From: Acholeplasmataceae bacterium
Lineage (GTDB): Bacteria > Bacillota_I > Bacilli_A > Acholeplasmatales > Acholeplasmataceae
Assembly (NCBI GenBank): GCA_018399615.1
Contig: JAGYNT010000004.1
Coordinates: forward strand, 1 to 41,139
Reading direction: 5' to 3'
Length of the DNA: 41,139 bases
Notes under the pieces: model-generated
Seen by the model: only the letters and a program-made list of their open reading frames with translations
Told to the model about the DNA's origin: nothing
Databases searched by the model: none
Position numbers and translations under genes: made by a program
Shown: in pieces, positions 10,222 through 19,591 of the stretch
How positions within the stretch are numbered: position 1 is the first letter of the stretch
How the letters are laid out: each line of letters starts with the position of its first letter

Positions 10222-10770
10222 TTATCTCCTTTTTTCATAGGTCCAGATCTCATCTTCAATCGTACCCTTGGTTTTTTTCAAGTAATAGTATTCTTTTTTC
10301 AACAAGCGAAACCCGGCTTTTTCGATGACACGGCGACTCGCCACGTTTCCCTTCAAGTGTTTGACGATGATGCGCTCATATCCCAAATACGAAAACCCGA
10401 TCTCGATGAGCTTGGAAAGGGCACGTGTGACGATCCCCTTGTTCCAGTAGTCGGGATGAATGACAAAACCGATTTCGGCCCCGTCCCCACTATCTATTGT
10501 ACTATGAAAGTCGATCGTTCCAATCATTTTTGACCTTTTCATGTCGACAATCGCGTACCCGATCGGCAGTCCTTCTTTGAGTCGCGGGAAAAAGATCCTT
10601 CGGATCGAACGCTTGGCTTCCCGAATGTCGGCAAACGGTCCCCAACTGAGAAATCGGGTAACGTCGCTTCTTCTTCCGTAGTCAAACATATCCTTGGCAT
10701 CGCTCAATCGGATGGTTCGAAGGCGATAGTCGTCGAAATCGATGACCGGCATGCGTCGATATTTTTTCAT
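10222..10770 (-). CDS. GNAT family N-acetyltransferase (RimJ/RimL-like)
   Basis: GYAIVDMKRSKMIGTIDFHS...EIGFVIHPDYWNKGIVTRALSKLIEIGFSYLGYERIIVKHLKGNVASRRVIEKAGF. Confidence 0.9.
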   Translation of the reverse strand: MKKYRRMPVIDFDDYRLRTIRLSDAKDMFDYGRRSDVTRFLSWGPFADIREAKRSIRRIFFPRLKEGLPIGYAIVDMKRSKMIGTIDFHSTIDSGDGAEIGFVIHPDYWNKGIVTRALSKLIEIGFSYLGYERIIVKHLKGNVASRRVIEKAGFRLLKKEYYYLKKTKGTIEDEIWTYEKRR

Positions 10771-10799
10771 AGGTCTTTTTACCTTTCAAAATAAAAACA

Positions 10800-10975
10800 T
10801 CCTCAAAAAGATCTAAGGACGTATGTGTCTACGCGGTACCACCTTAGTTCTAGATAAAATCTAGCACTCATTTTTTCCTGTGGCCTCCAGAGGCGTCACC
10901 AATCGGGGTGTGCCCGATCACCTCGATCATCGACCGATTCTCAATCTGCTTTCATCTTATCCTAAAGAGAAGCTT
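10800..10975 (-). promoter_or_regulatory. T-box leader (tRNA-sensing riboswitch) upstream of GNAT-hisS-aspS; candidate Asp (GAC) specifier
   Basis: Reverse complement contains ...GGTGACGCCTCTGGAGG...GAGTGCTAGATTTTATCTAGAACTAAGGTGGTACCGCG...GTCCTTAGATCTTTTT. The T-box core GGTGGTACCGCG, antiterminator/terminator pairing CTAAGG/CCTTAG and a U-tract are all present. Confidence 0.88.
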
Positions 10976-10986
10976 TTGTCAATCGC

Positions 10987-11421
10987 TTATGTGTCAAGAA
11001 TGATCGTGACCGGTCCGTCATTCGCAGCGTCGATTCTCATGTGGGCTTGGAAGACACCGGTTTCAACCACATGTTTCCTGATCAACAGGTCACGAACCAT
11101 CTCATAGAGAACACGGGCCTGATCGGGAAGAGCGGCTTCTGTGAATGAGGGACGATTGCCGCCTTTGGTGTTGCCGTAAAGCGTGAATTGCGAGATGAGC
11201 AGAATCTCGCCTTTGACATCCTGAATGCTCAGATTCATTTTTCCGTCAGGATCATCGAAAATCCGTAATTTGGAAATCTTGTCGGCCATCTTGAGGGCAC
11301 TCTTCTGATCGTCTTCCTTGTGGATGCCGAGAAAAACGACAAGACCGTGACCGATGGTCCCGACGACTTCATTTGAAACATTCACTTTGGCGTTGGATAC
11401 GCGTTGACATACCGCTCTCAT
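10987..11421 (-). CDS. dtd: D-aminoacyl-tRNA deacylase
   Basis: [39 protein letters not shown]. Confidence 0.95.
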   Translation of the reverse strand: MRAVCQRVSNAKVNVSNEVVGTIGHGLVVFLGIHKEDDQKSALKMADKISKLRIFDDPDGKMNLSIQDVKGEILLISQFTLYGNTKGGNRPSFTEAALPDQARVLYEMVRDLLIRKHVVETGVFQAHMRIDAANDGPVTIILDT

Positions 11422-13598
11422 TTGACATCCCTTTCGACGCTGTAAATATCGGTTACTTTTTTCAAGTTCAGCATCAGTTGTTGCAGAAGTGCGTGATTTG
11501 CGATGGATACTTTCAGTTTGATGATCATTTCGAGATTCGCCGTCGTTCTCGCGTTGACTTCGGCGATCGACACGCTTGCCGCATTGACGACATTCACGAC
11601 TTCCGAGAGAAGCGTCGGTTTATTCGTTCCGACGACCTTGAGCCAGGCGGGATACTTGCGGTTGATCTGTTTGCTCCAGAAGGCTTCGATCTGCCGATTG
11701 TCTTCGAGATTTTTGATATTCGGACAGAAATCGGCGTGTATGACGATCCCGCTATGCTTGCTGACATACCCGAGGATATGATCACCGGGGATCGGTGAAC
11801 AGCAATTGGCGAGTTTGATCTGCGGCGTCGAAAGTCCTTCGATGACGACACCCGTCTCACTGTGGGTCGTCAGTTGCCGATTCGCTTTCTCCATCTGACG
11901 TTGCAGGAAGACCGATTTATCGACTTCCTGTCCGAGCAATTTGCTCGCGACGGTTTTCGGTGAGATCATGCCTTTGCCGACTTCGAGGTAGAGATCCTGA
12001 ACGTTGGTCACCATGTTCTTTTCGAAGTACTGGACGACAAAATCGTCATCAAGCGACTGCGTCACTTTTTGCGCGACGAACTCACGCTCGAGCATATCCT
12101 TTCCGAGTTGGATCAACTGATCCCGATTCTGCTTGTTCAGATAGCTCTTGATCTTGTGTTTCGCATGTGCGGATTTCGCGATCTTGAGCCAGTCCTCACT
12201 CGGACCGACAGAGTTCTTGTTGATCTTGACCGATACGATATCGCCGGTTTTCAAGGTGTAATCGAGCGTGACGATTCGGTTGTTGACGAGCGCACCGACC
12301 ATGCGATGACCGATATCGGTGTGAATGCGATAGGCGAAATCGATCGGAGTCGAGCCCTTGGGCAACTCGATGACTTCTCCTTTCGGCGTGAACACATAGA
12401 CGTTCGCATCGAGGATGTCGCCCTTGATGGTATCGACGAATTCTTCGGCACCGGCATCGGTCTCATCCTCGTCTTCGCTCATTTTCATCAGCTCGCCATA
12501 CCATTTGAGCTTTTGAGCGATCTCGAACTGTTCGCGCTCGCGCGAGTAGGTCTTGTTTTCTTTGTATGCCCAATGCGCGGCAACCCCGTACTCGGCGATC
12601 GCATCCATCTCGTGGGTTCGAATCTGCACTTCGAAGAGTGTTCCGTCTTCCGCAAGCAACGTCGTGTGAAGCGATTGATACATGTTCGGCTTCGGTACGG
12701 CGATATAGTCCTTGAACCGCCGGGGAATCGGCGTATAGTTGGCATGAATAAGCCCTAAAGCCTGGTAACACTCATCGATCCGATTGACGATGATCCGCAC
12801 GGCGAGCAAATCATAGATGTCCTCGAAAGCCCGATTGTCCCGAACCATTTTCTTGTAGATGCTGTAAATGTTCTTGATCCGACCCTTGATCTCGAAGTTC
12901 AAGAGTTCGCTTTTTCCAAAAAGAGTCTTGATTGCCGCGATCACGCGTTCAATCGAAGCCTCTCTTTCCGTTCGTTTCGCTTGAATCATGTTGGATACAC
13001 GATAGTACATCGGCGGGTCGGTGTATCTGAGGGATCGATCCTCGAGTTCCGCCTTGACCCGGAAAATCCCGAGTCTGTGGGCGATCGGTGCGTAAATTTC
13101 AAGTGTTTCCCGTGCGATCTTGTATTGTTTGTCCGGCGGCATCGAATCGAGTGTGCGGACGTTATGCAGACGATCGGCGATCTTGATGATCACGACTCGG
13201 ATGTCCTTGGCCATCGCCAAGAGCATTTTCTGATGGTTTTCCGCCTGTGAGGTCGTCGTCGTGAACGAAAGCTTGCTGATCTTGGTCACGCCATCGACGA
13301 GTTGTCGGATTTCCGTGCCGAACTCCTTTTCCACGTCATCGAGCTTGAGGTCGGTATCTTCCACGGTGTCATGCAACAAGGCGGCGATAATCGTTCCCGG
13401 TCCGGCGGTCAGGCCGGCAAGTATGCGGGCGACTTCGACCGGATGGGTGATGTAGTCATCCCCGCTTTTCCGCATTTGTCCACGATGCTTGTCTCGCGCC
13501 AAAAAATACGCTTTTCGAATGAGTTCGACGTCCGATTCACGTTTGATATAAGAAGAAATCGATTCAATTAGCGTATCGAGAAGCGCTTCAAAAGACAT
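11418..13598 (-). CDS. rel: bifunctional (p)ppGpp synthetase/hydrolase (RelA/SpoT homologue)
   Basis: HD domain ([12 protein letters not shown]), synthetase domain ([21 protein letters not shown]), TGS and ACT domains. Confidence 0.96.
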   Translation of the reverse strand: MSFEALLDTLIESISSYIKRESDVELIRKAYFLARDKHRGQMRKSGDDYITHPVEVARILAGLTAGPGTIIAALLHDTVEDTDLKLDDVEKEFGTEIRQLVDGVTKISKLSFTTTTSQAENHQKMLLAMAKDIRVVIIKIADRLHNVRTLDSMPPDKQYKIARETLEIYAPIAHRLGIFRVKAELEDRSLRYTDPPMYYRVSNMIQAKRTEREASIERVIAAIKTLFGKSELLNFEIKGRIKNIYSIYKKMVRDNRAFEDIYDLLAVRIIVNRIDECYQALGLIHANYTPIPRRFKDYIAVPKPNMYQSLHTTLLAEDGTLFEVQIRTHEMDAIAEYGVAAHWAYKENKTYSREREQFEIAQKLKWYGELMKMSEDEDETDAGAEEFVDTIKGDILDANVYVFTPKGEVIELPKGSTPIDFAYRIHTDIGHRMVGALVNNRIVTLDYTLKTGDIVSVKINKNSVGPSEDWLKIAKSAHAKHKIKSYLNKQNRDQLIQLGKDMLEREFVAQKVTQSLDDDFVVQYFEKNMVTNVQDLYLEVGKGMISPKTVASKLLGQEVDKSVFLQRQMEKANRQLTTHSETGVVIEGLSTPQIKLANCCSPIPGDHILGYVSKHSGIVIHADFCPNIKNLEDNRQIEAFWSKQINRKYPAWLKVVGTNKPTLLSEVVNVVNAASVSIAEVNARTTANLEMIIKLKVSIANHALLQQLMLNLKKVTDIYSVERDVK

Positions 13599-14130
13599 CC
13601 GCGGACCTCCCTTTTTCAATAGTTGATGAGGTCAGGATATCGTAACCTTCGAGTTTGTCGCGTCCGTGAAGATCGTTGAGTTCGATCAGAAACGCCAGGC
13701 CGACGACCAACTGGCCGCCAAGCTTGTTGACGAGATCGATGGAGGCACGGATCGTTCCTCCGGTCGCGAGCAGATCATCGATGATGATGACCCGATCGCC
13801 TTGCCGGATGGCATCGGCGTGCAGACAAAGCCTGTTCGAACCGTATTCGAGATCATAGTCGACGCTGACGGTCGAACGGGGGAGTTTTCCGGGTTTCCGT
13901 ACCGGTGCGAACCCGATTCCGAGATTCGTCGCTACCGGACATCCGAAAATGAATCCGCGTGCCTCAGGCCCGATAATGAGCGTCGCTTTCTTTTCCTTCG
14001 CGTAGTCCGTGAAGCACTTCGCGGCATAACGATAAGCCTCACCGTTGAGCATCAATGGCGTAATGTCACGAAACAAAATGCCCTTTTTCGGGAAATCCGG
14101 AACATCGGCGATGTAGTCCTTGAGATTCAT
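13588..14130 (-). CDS. apt: adenine phosphoribosyltransferase
   Basis: [21 protein letters not shown]-binding [16 protein letters not shown]. Confidence 0.95.
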   Translation of the reverse strand: MNLKDYIADVPDFPKKGILFRDITPLMLNGEAYRYAAKCFTDYAKEKKATLIIGPEARGFIFGCPVATNLGIGFAPVRKPGKLPRSTVSVDYDLEYGSNRLCLHADAIRQGDRVIIIDDLLATGGTIRASIDLVNKLGGQLVVGLAFLIELNDLHGRDKLEGYDILTSSTIEKGRSADVF

Positions 14131-14261
14131 GGTCGTTATCTCCTTCGTTGGTGTCGTTTTCGATCATGTTGACATATCGAGTTACGTTTCATTTTAACCG
14201 ATTTTTCCACATTTTACAAGTAGCGCGAGCGCTTATGATATAATCATGATGGTGATCACAT

Positions 14262-15494
14262 ATGAAACCTCTGGCATATCGCATAAGACCTGAACGTTTC
14301 GAAGATGTCGTCGGACAGGACCATCTCGTCGGTCCGAAAGGCGTGCTTCGAGCCATGCTTGAAAAGAAACGCATCCTATCCTACATCCTCCACGGCCCAC
14401 CCGGTACCGGGAAAACGACCATCGCCACGATCTTCGCGGAAAAAAGCGGATTGGACACGTATTTTTTCAATGCGTCCACCGATTCCAAGGCACGTCTCAA
14501 GGATATCATCAAGACCACGACGTACCATGACATCCTGATCGTCATCGACGAGATACACCGCATGAATACCGATGTGCAGGACTATCTTCTTCCCTATATC
14601 GAAAACGGCAAGGCGACCATCATCGGGATCACGACGCTCAATCCGTACCAAAGCGTCAACATGGCGATCCGTTCCCGTTGTCATCTCTTCCAAGTCAAAA
14701 ACCTCAGTGACGAGTCGCTTGAAAAAGCGATTGAAAGAGGGCTATCCGCGCTCGAAATCGACATCGAAATCGAAAAGGACGCCCTCGACGCCATCATCCG
14801 CTATGCCAACCATGAAGTCCGAAGCGCACTCAACCTGCTCGAGAGTGCAGCTCTCGTTCTCGGTGACGGGTCGCGTCTGACGAAAGGAACGCTCAGACGC
14901 ATAACCGGGCAGGCCCAACACGATCTCGATGCCGATGGCGACGCATTCTACAATCTTCTGAGCGGCTTGCAGAAATCGATTCGCGGATCGGATGTCGATG
15001 CCGCCCTCTTCTACCTGGCACAACTCCTAGTCCTCGGTGACTTGCAAGCCATTCAAAGACGCCTGCTCGTCATCGCCTATGAGGACATCGGTCTGGCCAA
15101 CCCGCTCATGGGCGGCAAGGTGCTCCATGCCACGGAAGCGTGTCTCAAAGTCGGTATGCCGGAAGCACGGATCATTCTTGGATCGATCGTGATCGATATG
15201 GCGCTCTCTCCGAAATCCAATACGGCTTATCTGGCAATCGAAAAAGCGATCGAAACATATGAAAAAGGCGGAACAGGCGTCTTTCCCGATCACATCAACA
15301 ACAACAGGATCAAATTGAACCCAGACATTTATCACTATCCGCATGACAGCCCGAACAGCGTCAACGATCAGACGTATCTTCCTAAAGACATCAAGGATGA
15401 GGTCTTCTATATCCCCAAAAATGAAACCAACTACGAAAAAGCGCTTGCCGAACGACTTAAAACCATCGATCGGATCAAGCGCAAAAAGAGATAA
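14262..15494 (+). CDS. rarA: replication-associated recombination protein A (AAA+ ATPase, MgsA/RarA)
   Basis: MKPLAYRIRPERFEDVVGQDHLVG, Walker A HGPPGTGKTTIATIFA, VIDEIHRMN. Confidence 0.94.
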   Translation: MKPLAYRIRPERFEDVVGQDHLVGPKGVLRAMLEKKRILSYILHGPPGTGKTTIATIFAEKSGLDTYFFNASTDSKARLKDIIKTTTYHDILIVIDEIHRMNTDVQDYLLPYIENGKATIIGITTLNPYQSVNMAIRSRCHLFQVKNLSDESLEKAIERGLSALEIDIEIEKDALDAIIRYANHEVRSALNLLESAALVLGDGSRLTKGTLRRITGQAQHDLDADGDAFYNLLSGLQKSIRGSDVDAALFYLAQLLVLGDLQAIQRRLLVIAYEDIGLANPLMGGKVLHATEACLKVGMPEARIILGSIVIDMALSPKSNTAYLAIEKAIETYEKGGTGVFPDHINNNRIKLNPDIYHYPHDSPNSVNDQTYLPKDIKDEVFYIPKNETNYEKALAERLKTIDRIKRKKR

Positions 15495-15517
15495 AGCGTG
15501 CCTGGGCACGCTTTATC
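15490..15517. terminator. bidirectional hairpin between convergent rarA and RNase J genes
   Basis: GATAAAGCGTGCC-TG-GGCACGCTTTATC, perfect 13-bp stem overlapping the rarA stop. Confidence 0.75.
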
Positions 15518-15518
15518 C

Positions 15519-17194
15519 TCAGAGTTCGGTCGAAATCATGACGGGAATGGTGATCGGTCTGCGCTTGGTGCTCTGATAGATGAACCGGTTGATCTCATTT
15601 CGGACATCACGCTTGAATTCATTCCAGTTGATGTATTTGCCTTTGAGATGTTTCGACTGACGGTGAAAGAGCTCCTTGACGTCGTTGAGCAGACCCTCGG
15701 ATTCCTGAACATAAACGAATCCCTTGGTCACGATTTTGACGTCACCGAGAATTTTTTTCGTTTTCGGACAGATGTGTGCGACAATGAGCAAAGCGCCATC
15801 TTCCGCGAAGCTCGCGATCGCGCATGACGAAATCATTGACGTCACCGACGGCAGTACCGTCGATACGATTTCTCCTACGTTGATGTCTCCTGGCCGACGT
15901 ATGCATCATATCGACGAAATTCAAGACATCGCCATTGTCCATCATGAAAATGTGCTCTTCATCATATCCGACTTCCTGAGCGAGTTTTTCAGTCCGTACT
16001 GATGCCTGTACTCACCGATGGTCGGTACGATGTATTTCGGTTTAGCGAGCAAGTTGATAATCATTTTGAGTTCTTCCGTCGTTGCGTGCGCGTTCGTCGA
16101 AGTCGTTGGTCGAGTTGCATGACACTCGCATCGCTTCGATAGGGGATGTCAAGCGTCCTGGCGGCATTTTCCGTTCCCGGTACGGGTGGCGTCATGGAAT
16201 GACCGTATCCCGTATCGGCGATGTGGATGCGAGACGATCATGTTTCTTGCACATGCGTTGAAGCATGAAAAACGGCTCGTGCCTGTTTCGGTGACCAGGC
16301 GGACGAGATGCGTTACCGTCGTTCTTGTTCTTCTCATCGATGAACCGTAAAAAGTCAGTGAGGACTTCGGTATTTTCAAATAGCCTTCGCCAGTGGCGAT
16401 ATCGACGATGCACTCCTGGGCCCGACGACCGATGTGGCGATCTTCTTCTTAGCGGTACTTTTTTGAGCGAGATATCGACGATACGCTGGATCTTTTCCGG
16501 ATGGAAACGAAGAGCGACACGATGATTCTGCACCCTTGGCGTGCGCGTAAACGCTATTGAGGCGATGTGTGAGTTCCTGATTGACGCCTCCGTTCAACAC
16601 CAGGGTCGATCCGAGGGACTCGGAAAGAAGAGCCAGAACGTGTTTTTCGGCGAGTTGATTGATCTTCTGAAAGTCCGTCTGATATTTTCGGTCACTGCTC
16701 TGATCGAACGTGAAATCACTCGTATAGACGATCAGACCTTTGACGGTATGGATCGCGATGCCGACGGATTCGGGAATCGAATGCGTCGTATTGAAAAACG
16801 TGACGCGTACGCTGTTGAACTTGATGATGCTGTTCTGATTGATCGTATTGAGCGTCAGATTCTCGAGTTCGTATCCGGCATCGAGGAGCGTGTCCTTGAC
16901 AATCTGCATCGTGAAGTTGGTCGCATACACGGGGACGTTCAAATCCTTTAGTATATGCGGCAAAGCGCCGATGTGATCCTCATGACCGTGTGAGAGGAAA
17001 ATCCCCTGGATACGATCTTTGGCGCGTATCAGAACGCGATAATCGGGTATGATCTCATCGACACCGAAAAGCTCCGAACTCGGATATTTGATTCCGGCAT
17101 CCAGTATGAAAAGCTGGCGATCGACTTCAACGACATACATGTTCTTGCCGTTTTCACCGAGCCCACCGAGCGCAAAAAAACGTATTTCAGTCAT
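15519..17194 (-). pseudogene. rnjA: ribonuclease J, intact N- and C-terminal parts but several frameshifts in the middle (about 15845-16530)
   Basis: N-terminal MTEIRFFALGGLGENGKNMYVVEVD...FLSHGHEDHIGALPHIL; middle fragments in changing frames (RVALRFHPEKIQRIVDIS, EVLTDFLRFIDEKN, FFMLQRMCKKHDRL, PKYIVPTIGEYRHQY, DEEHIFIMDNGDVLNFVD); C-terminal 15519..15845. Confidence 0.9.
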
Positions 17195-17308
17195 GATAAC
17201 ACTTCCTTTTAAGTAACGTTTATCCTTTATAAGCATTATACCATGTTTTTAAGGATTAACAATGCTTTTGCTTGTGATTTATGATATCATGACAGTAGGT
17301 GATGCCAC

Positions 17309-17893
17309 ATGATCGACTACCCGATCAAACGCAAAAACAGGATCAAACAAACGAATTACGCGAACCTCGGCATGACGTTGGAATCCGATATCGAACAAAC
17401 GAATCGTTACTACCTTTCGATCGGTCGTGCGGTCATACACAAAAAACCGACGCCGGTCCAAGTGGTCAACGTCAGTTATCCCGCCAGAAACAAGGCCAAA
17501 ATCATCGAAGCCTATTACAAGACACCTTCGACAACCGATTTCAATGGCATATACAAAGGTCGCCATATCGATTTCGACGCCAAGGAAACCAACTCCCTGA
17601 CATCCATGCCGCTAAAAAACATTCATCCCCATCAAGTCGAACATCTGAAGGAAGTCCGGCATCACGGGGGAATCGTCTTCCTGATCGTATCCTTCAAGCG
17701 CCACGGCAACTATTTCGTACTTCCCGGTACCGTGCTCTTCGAATACTGGGATCGGCAGACGTCTGAAAACGGCAGGAAATCCATACCCTATCGCGCTTTC
17801 ATCGAACGGGCTTACGAGGTTCCCATCGGTTATCAGCCTCGTCTGGACTACTTGAAAGTCATCGATGGCTGGATCGATGGAACGAATCGATGA
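17309..17893 (+). CDS. recU: Holliday junction resolvase RecU
   Basis: NLGMTLESDIEQTNRYYLSIGRAVIHKKPTPVQVV...YKGRHIDFDAKETN...HQVEHLKEVRHHGGIVFLIVSF. Confidence 0.95.
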   Translation: MIDYPIKRKNRIKQTNYANLGMTLESDIEQTNRYYLSIGRAVIHKKPTPVQVVNVSYPARNKAKIIEAYYKTPSTTDFNGIYKGRHIDFDAKETNSLTSMPLKNIHPHQVEHLKEVRHHGGIVFLIVSFKRHGNYFVLPGTVLFEYWDRQTSENGRKSIPYRAFIERAYEVPIGYQPRLDYLKVIDGWIDGTNR

Positions 17894-18443
17894 GTCGGTA
17901 ATCCTGCATGATGAGGATCAGCTTGTTTCGGATCAGAAGACCGACCACAAGCGTCAAAACCGTACTCGACAACATGTAGGGCGCATTGTAGACGACGAAC
18001 GAATAGAACCAAGGGTTCATGCCTTCCGGTGCGAACTCGGCGAATATGATCGCTCCACCGAACGCGTGGGAAAGATAGCGCAAGAAAGCGACGAAAATGA
18101 AAACCGCGGAAAACGACTTCCAGTCGTGAATGCTTTTTCGAAACATGCCCGCCAGACCCAAAACACCGAACGCAAGGACATAATCGGTGAAAACCGATGC
18201 CCAATGGTAAATGACGCCATCGAGCAACAGACTCGTAAGTCCGTAGAGCATGCCGCCGATCACGCCATAGCGCACACCGAACAGAATACCGATCAGGATA
18301 ATCGGCAACATCGCGATACCGAATACTTGTCCGCCTTGCGGCATCTCGAGATTCAGCCCGGGAATGAACTTCGTCATGAGACTGAATACGAATGCCGTAG
18401 CGACCAATACCGACGTAAACGTCAACTTCTGAATGTCTTTCAT
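17859..18443 (-). CDS. thiT: energy-coupled thiamine transporter S component (ThiT)
   Basis: Six-TM ECF S-component-like ORF (ISIGVALATVF-like N-terminus, FGVRYGVIGGMLYGLTSLLLDGVIYHWASVFTDYVLAFGVLGLAG) preceded by a TPP riboswitch. Confidence 0.9.
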   Translation of the reverse strand: MKDIQKLTFTSVLVATAFVFSLMTKFIPGLNLEMPQGGQVFGIAMLPIILIGILFGVRYGVIGGMLYGLTSLLLDGVIYHWASVFTDYVLAFGVLGLAGMFRKSIHDWKSFSAVFIFVAFLRYLSHAFGGAIIFAEFAPEGMNPWFYSFVVYNAPYMLSSTVLTLVVGLLIRNKLILIMQDYRLIDSFHRSSHR

Positions 18444-18520
18444 GGGGTTACCTCCTAGAAAAAGAAAAAATTTCCCTGGCAACCAAAGAAACGAAAGTAG
18501 GCGACATATGATCATATCTT

Positions 18521-18602
18521 CTACTATCCCTCCGCTGGTATGATCAGATCGGGTTCGCGGGTCGAATAAATCCTCTCAGCCCAAATGGGCTCCCCGTAGT
18601 AT
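18521..18602 (-). promoter_or_regulatory. TPP (thiamine pyrophosphate) riboswitch aptamer
   Basis: Reverse complement: ACTACGGGGAGCCCATTTGGGCTGAGAGGATTTATTCGACCCGCGAACCCGATCTGATCATACCAGCGGAGGGATAGTAG, matching THI-box consensus (CTGAGAGGA, GACCC, GAACCTGATCTG, AGCG-AGGGA). Confidence 0.96.
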
Positions 18603-18720
18603 ACGCTTAAATCATAACACCAAGTGTTGAAAAAAACAAGGGATTGGTTCAAATCGGGTGAATTGGATGTCGAGATCCATATGCGAAAAACATTATCAAT
18701 AATAATTAATAATAATTATC

Positions 18721-18748
18721 TTGATATTTTGATAATTTCGTGTATAAT
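18721..18748 (+). promoter_or_regulatory. sigma-A-type promoter upstream of the unknown-NfeD-SPFH operon
   Basis: TTGATA - 16 bp - TATAAT, followed by AGGAG and an ATG at 18772. Confidence 0.65.
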
Positions 18749-18771
18749 TGAATTATCAGGAGATGATCGCT

Positions 18772-19146
18772 ATGGATATCGTATGGTTCAATGAACAACC
18801 CAAAGAGGGTGTCGTCACCCTAAACGCGGGCAGCATTACCTTAAACAAACCCGCAACCACGTATTTTGAGAACGCATACAGCGTTATGCTCGGTACCGAT
18901 CCGGTAAAAAAGTATATCGTCATCAAACCCTTGAGCAAGGCCGAAGCCGTCAGCAATGTGATTCCGCAATATAAAAAGTACCGGATTTCCGTACACTCGA
19001 GTTACAGCAGAATCACGAACAAGGCGTTCATGAGTGAAGTCATGGACATCTCGGGACTCGATTTGAAGAACGAGACGTATAAGTTTCCCGCGACGTGGAA
19101 TAAAACCGAACAGGTACTCGTCGTCGATCTGAATGGAGGAGTTTAA
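18772..19146 (+). CDS. uncharacterised protein (about 125 aa), first gene of an NfeD/SPFH operon
   Basis: MDIVWFNEQPKEGVVTLNAGSITLNKPATTYFENAYSVMLGTDPVKKYIVIKPLSKAEAV...; RBS and promoter upstream; 3-bp gap to the next gene. Confidence 0.82.
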   Translation: MDIVWFNEQPKEGVVTLNAGSITLNKPATTYFENAYSVMLGTDPVKKYIVIKPLSKAEAVSNVIPQYKKYRISVHSSYSRITNKAFMSEVMDISGLDLKNETYKFPATWNKTEQVLVVDLNGGV

Positions 19147-19148
19147 CA

Positions 19149-19571
19149 ATGGAAGTCATGGTTTGGATATGGCTCGGATTCTTTATCGCAGCCGTCATCT
19201 TTGAGTTTTTAACTGTCGATTTCGTGAGTATCTGGTTTGCTATCGCGGCGATTCCCAGCTTCATATTGGCCATTCTCGAGCAAAGCCCGTTCATACAGAT
19301 CATCGTATTCGTCGTGATCGCCACTGTTCTGCTTCTCTTCACCCGTCCGGCAATGATGAAATACATCAAGACCAACGAGATCAAGACCAACGTCGACTCG
19401 GTTGTCGGAACGACAGGTGTCGTGACCAAGGACATCACGCCCGATTCCATCGGTCGTATCAAGATCCGTGGTGCCGACTGGTCCGCCATCGCCAAAGAAA
19501 CGATCCGTGTTGATGAGCGCGTTCGCGTCCTGGACGTCGAAGGCGTCAAGGTTGTCGTTGAGAAAATATAA
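19149..19571 (+). CDS. NfeD-like membrane protein (OB-fold C-terminal domain)
   Basis: TM-rich N-terminus then VGTTGVVTKDITPDSIGRIKIRGADWSAIAKETIRVDERVRVLDVEGVKVVVEKI. Confidence 0.9.
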   Translation: MEVMVWIWLGFFIAAVIFEFLTVDFVSIWFAIAAIPSFILAILEQSPFIQIIVFVVIATVLLLFTRPAMMKYIKTNEIKTNVDSVVGTTGVVTKDITPDSIGRIKIRGADWSAIAKETIRVDERVRVLDVEGVKVVVEKI

Positions 19572-19591
19572 AATAGAAAGAGGTAACGAAT

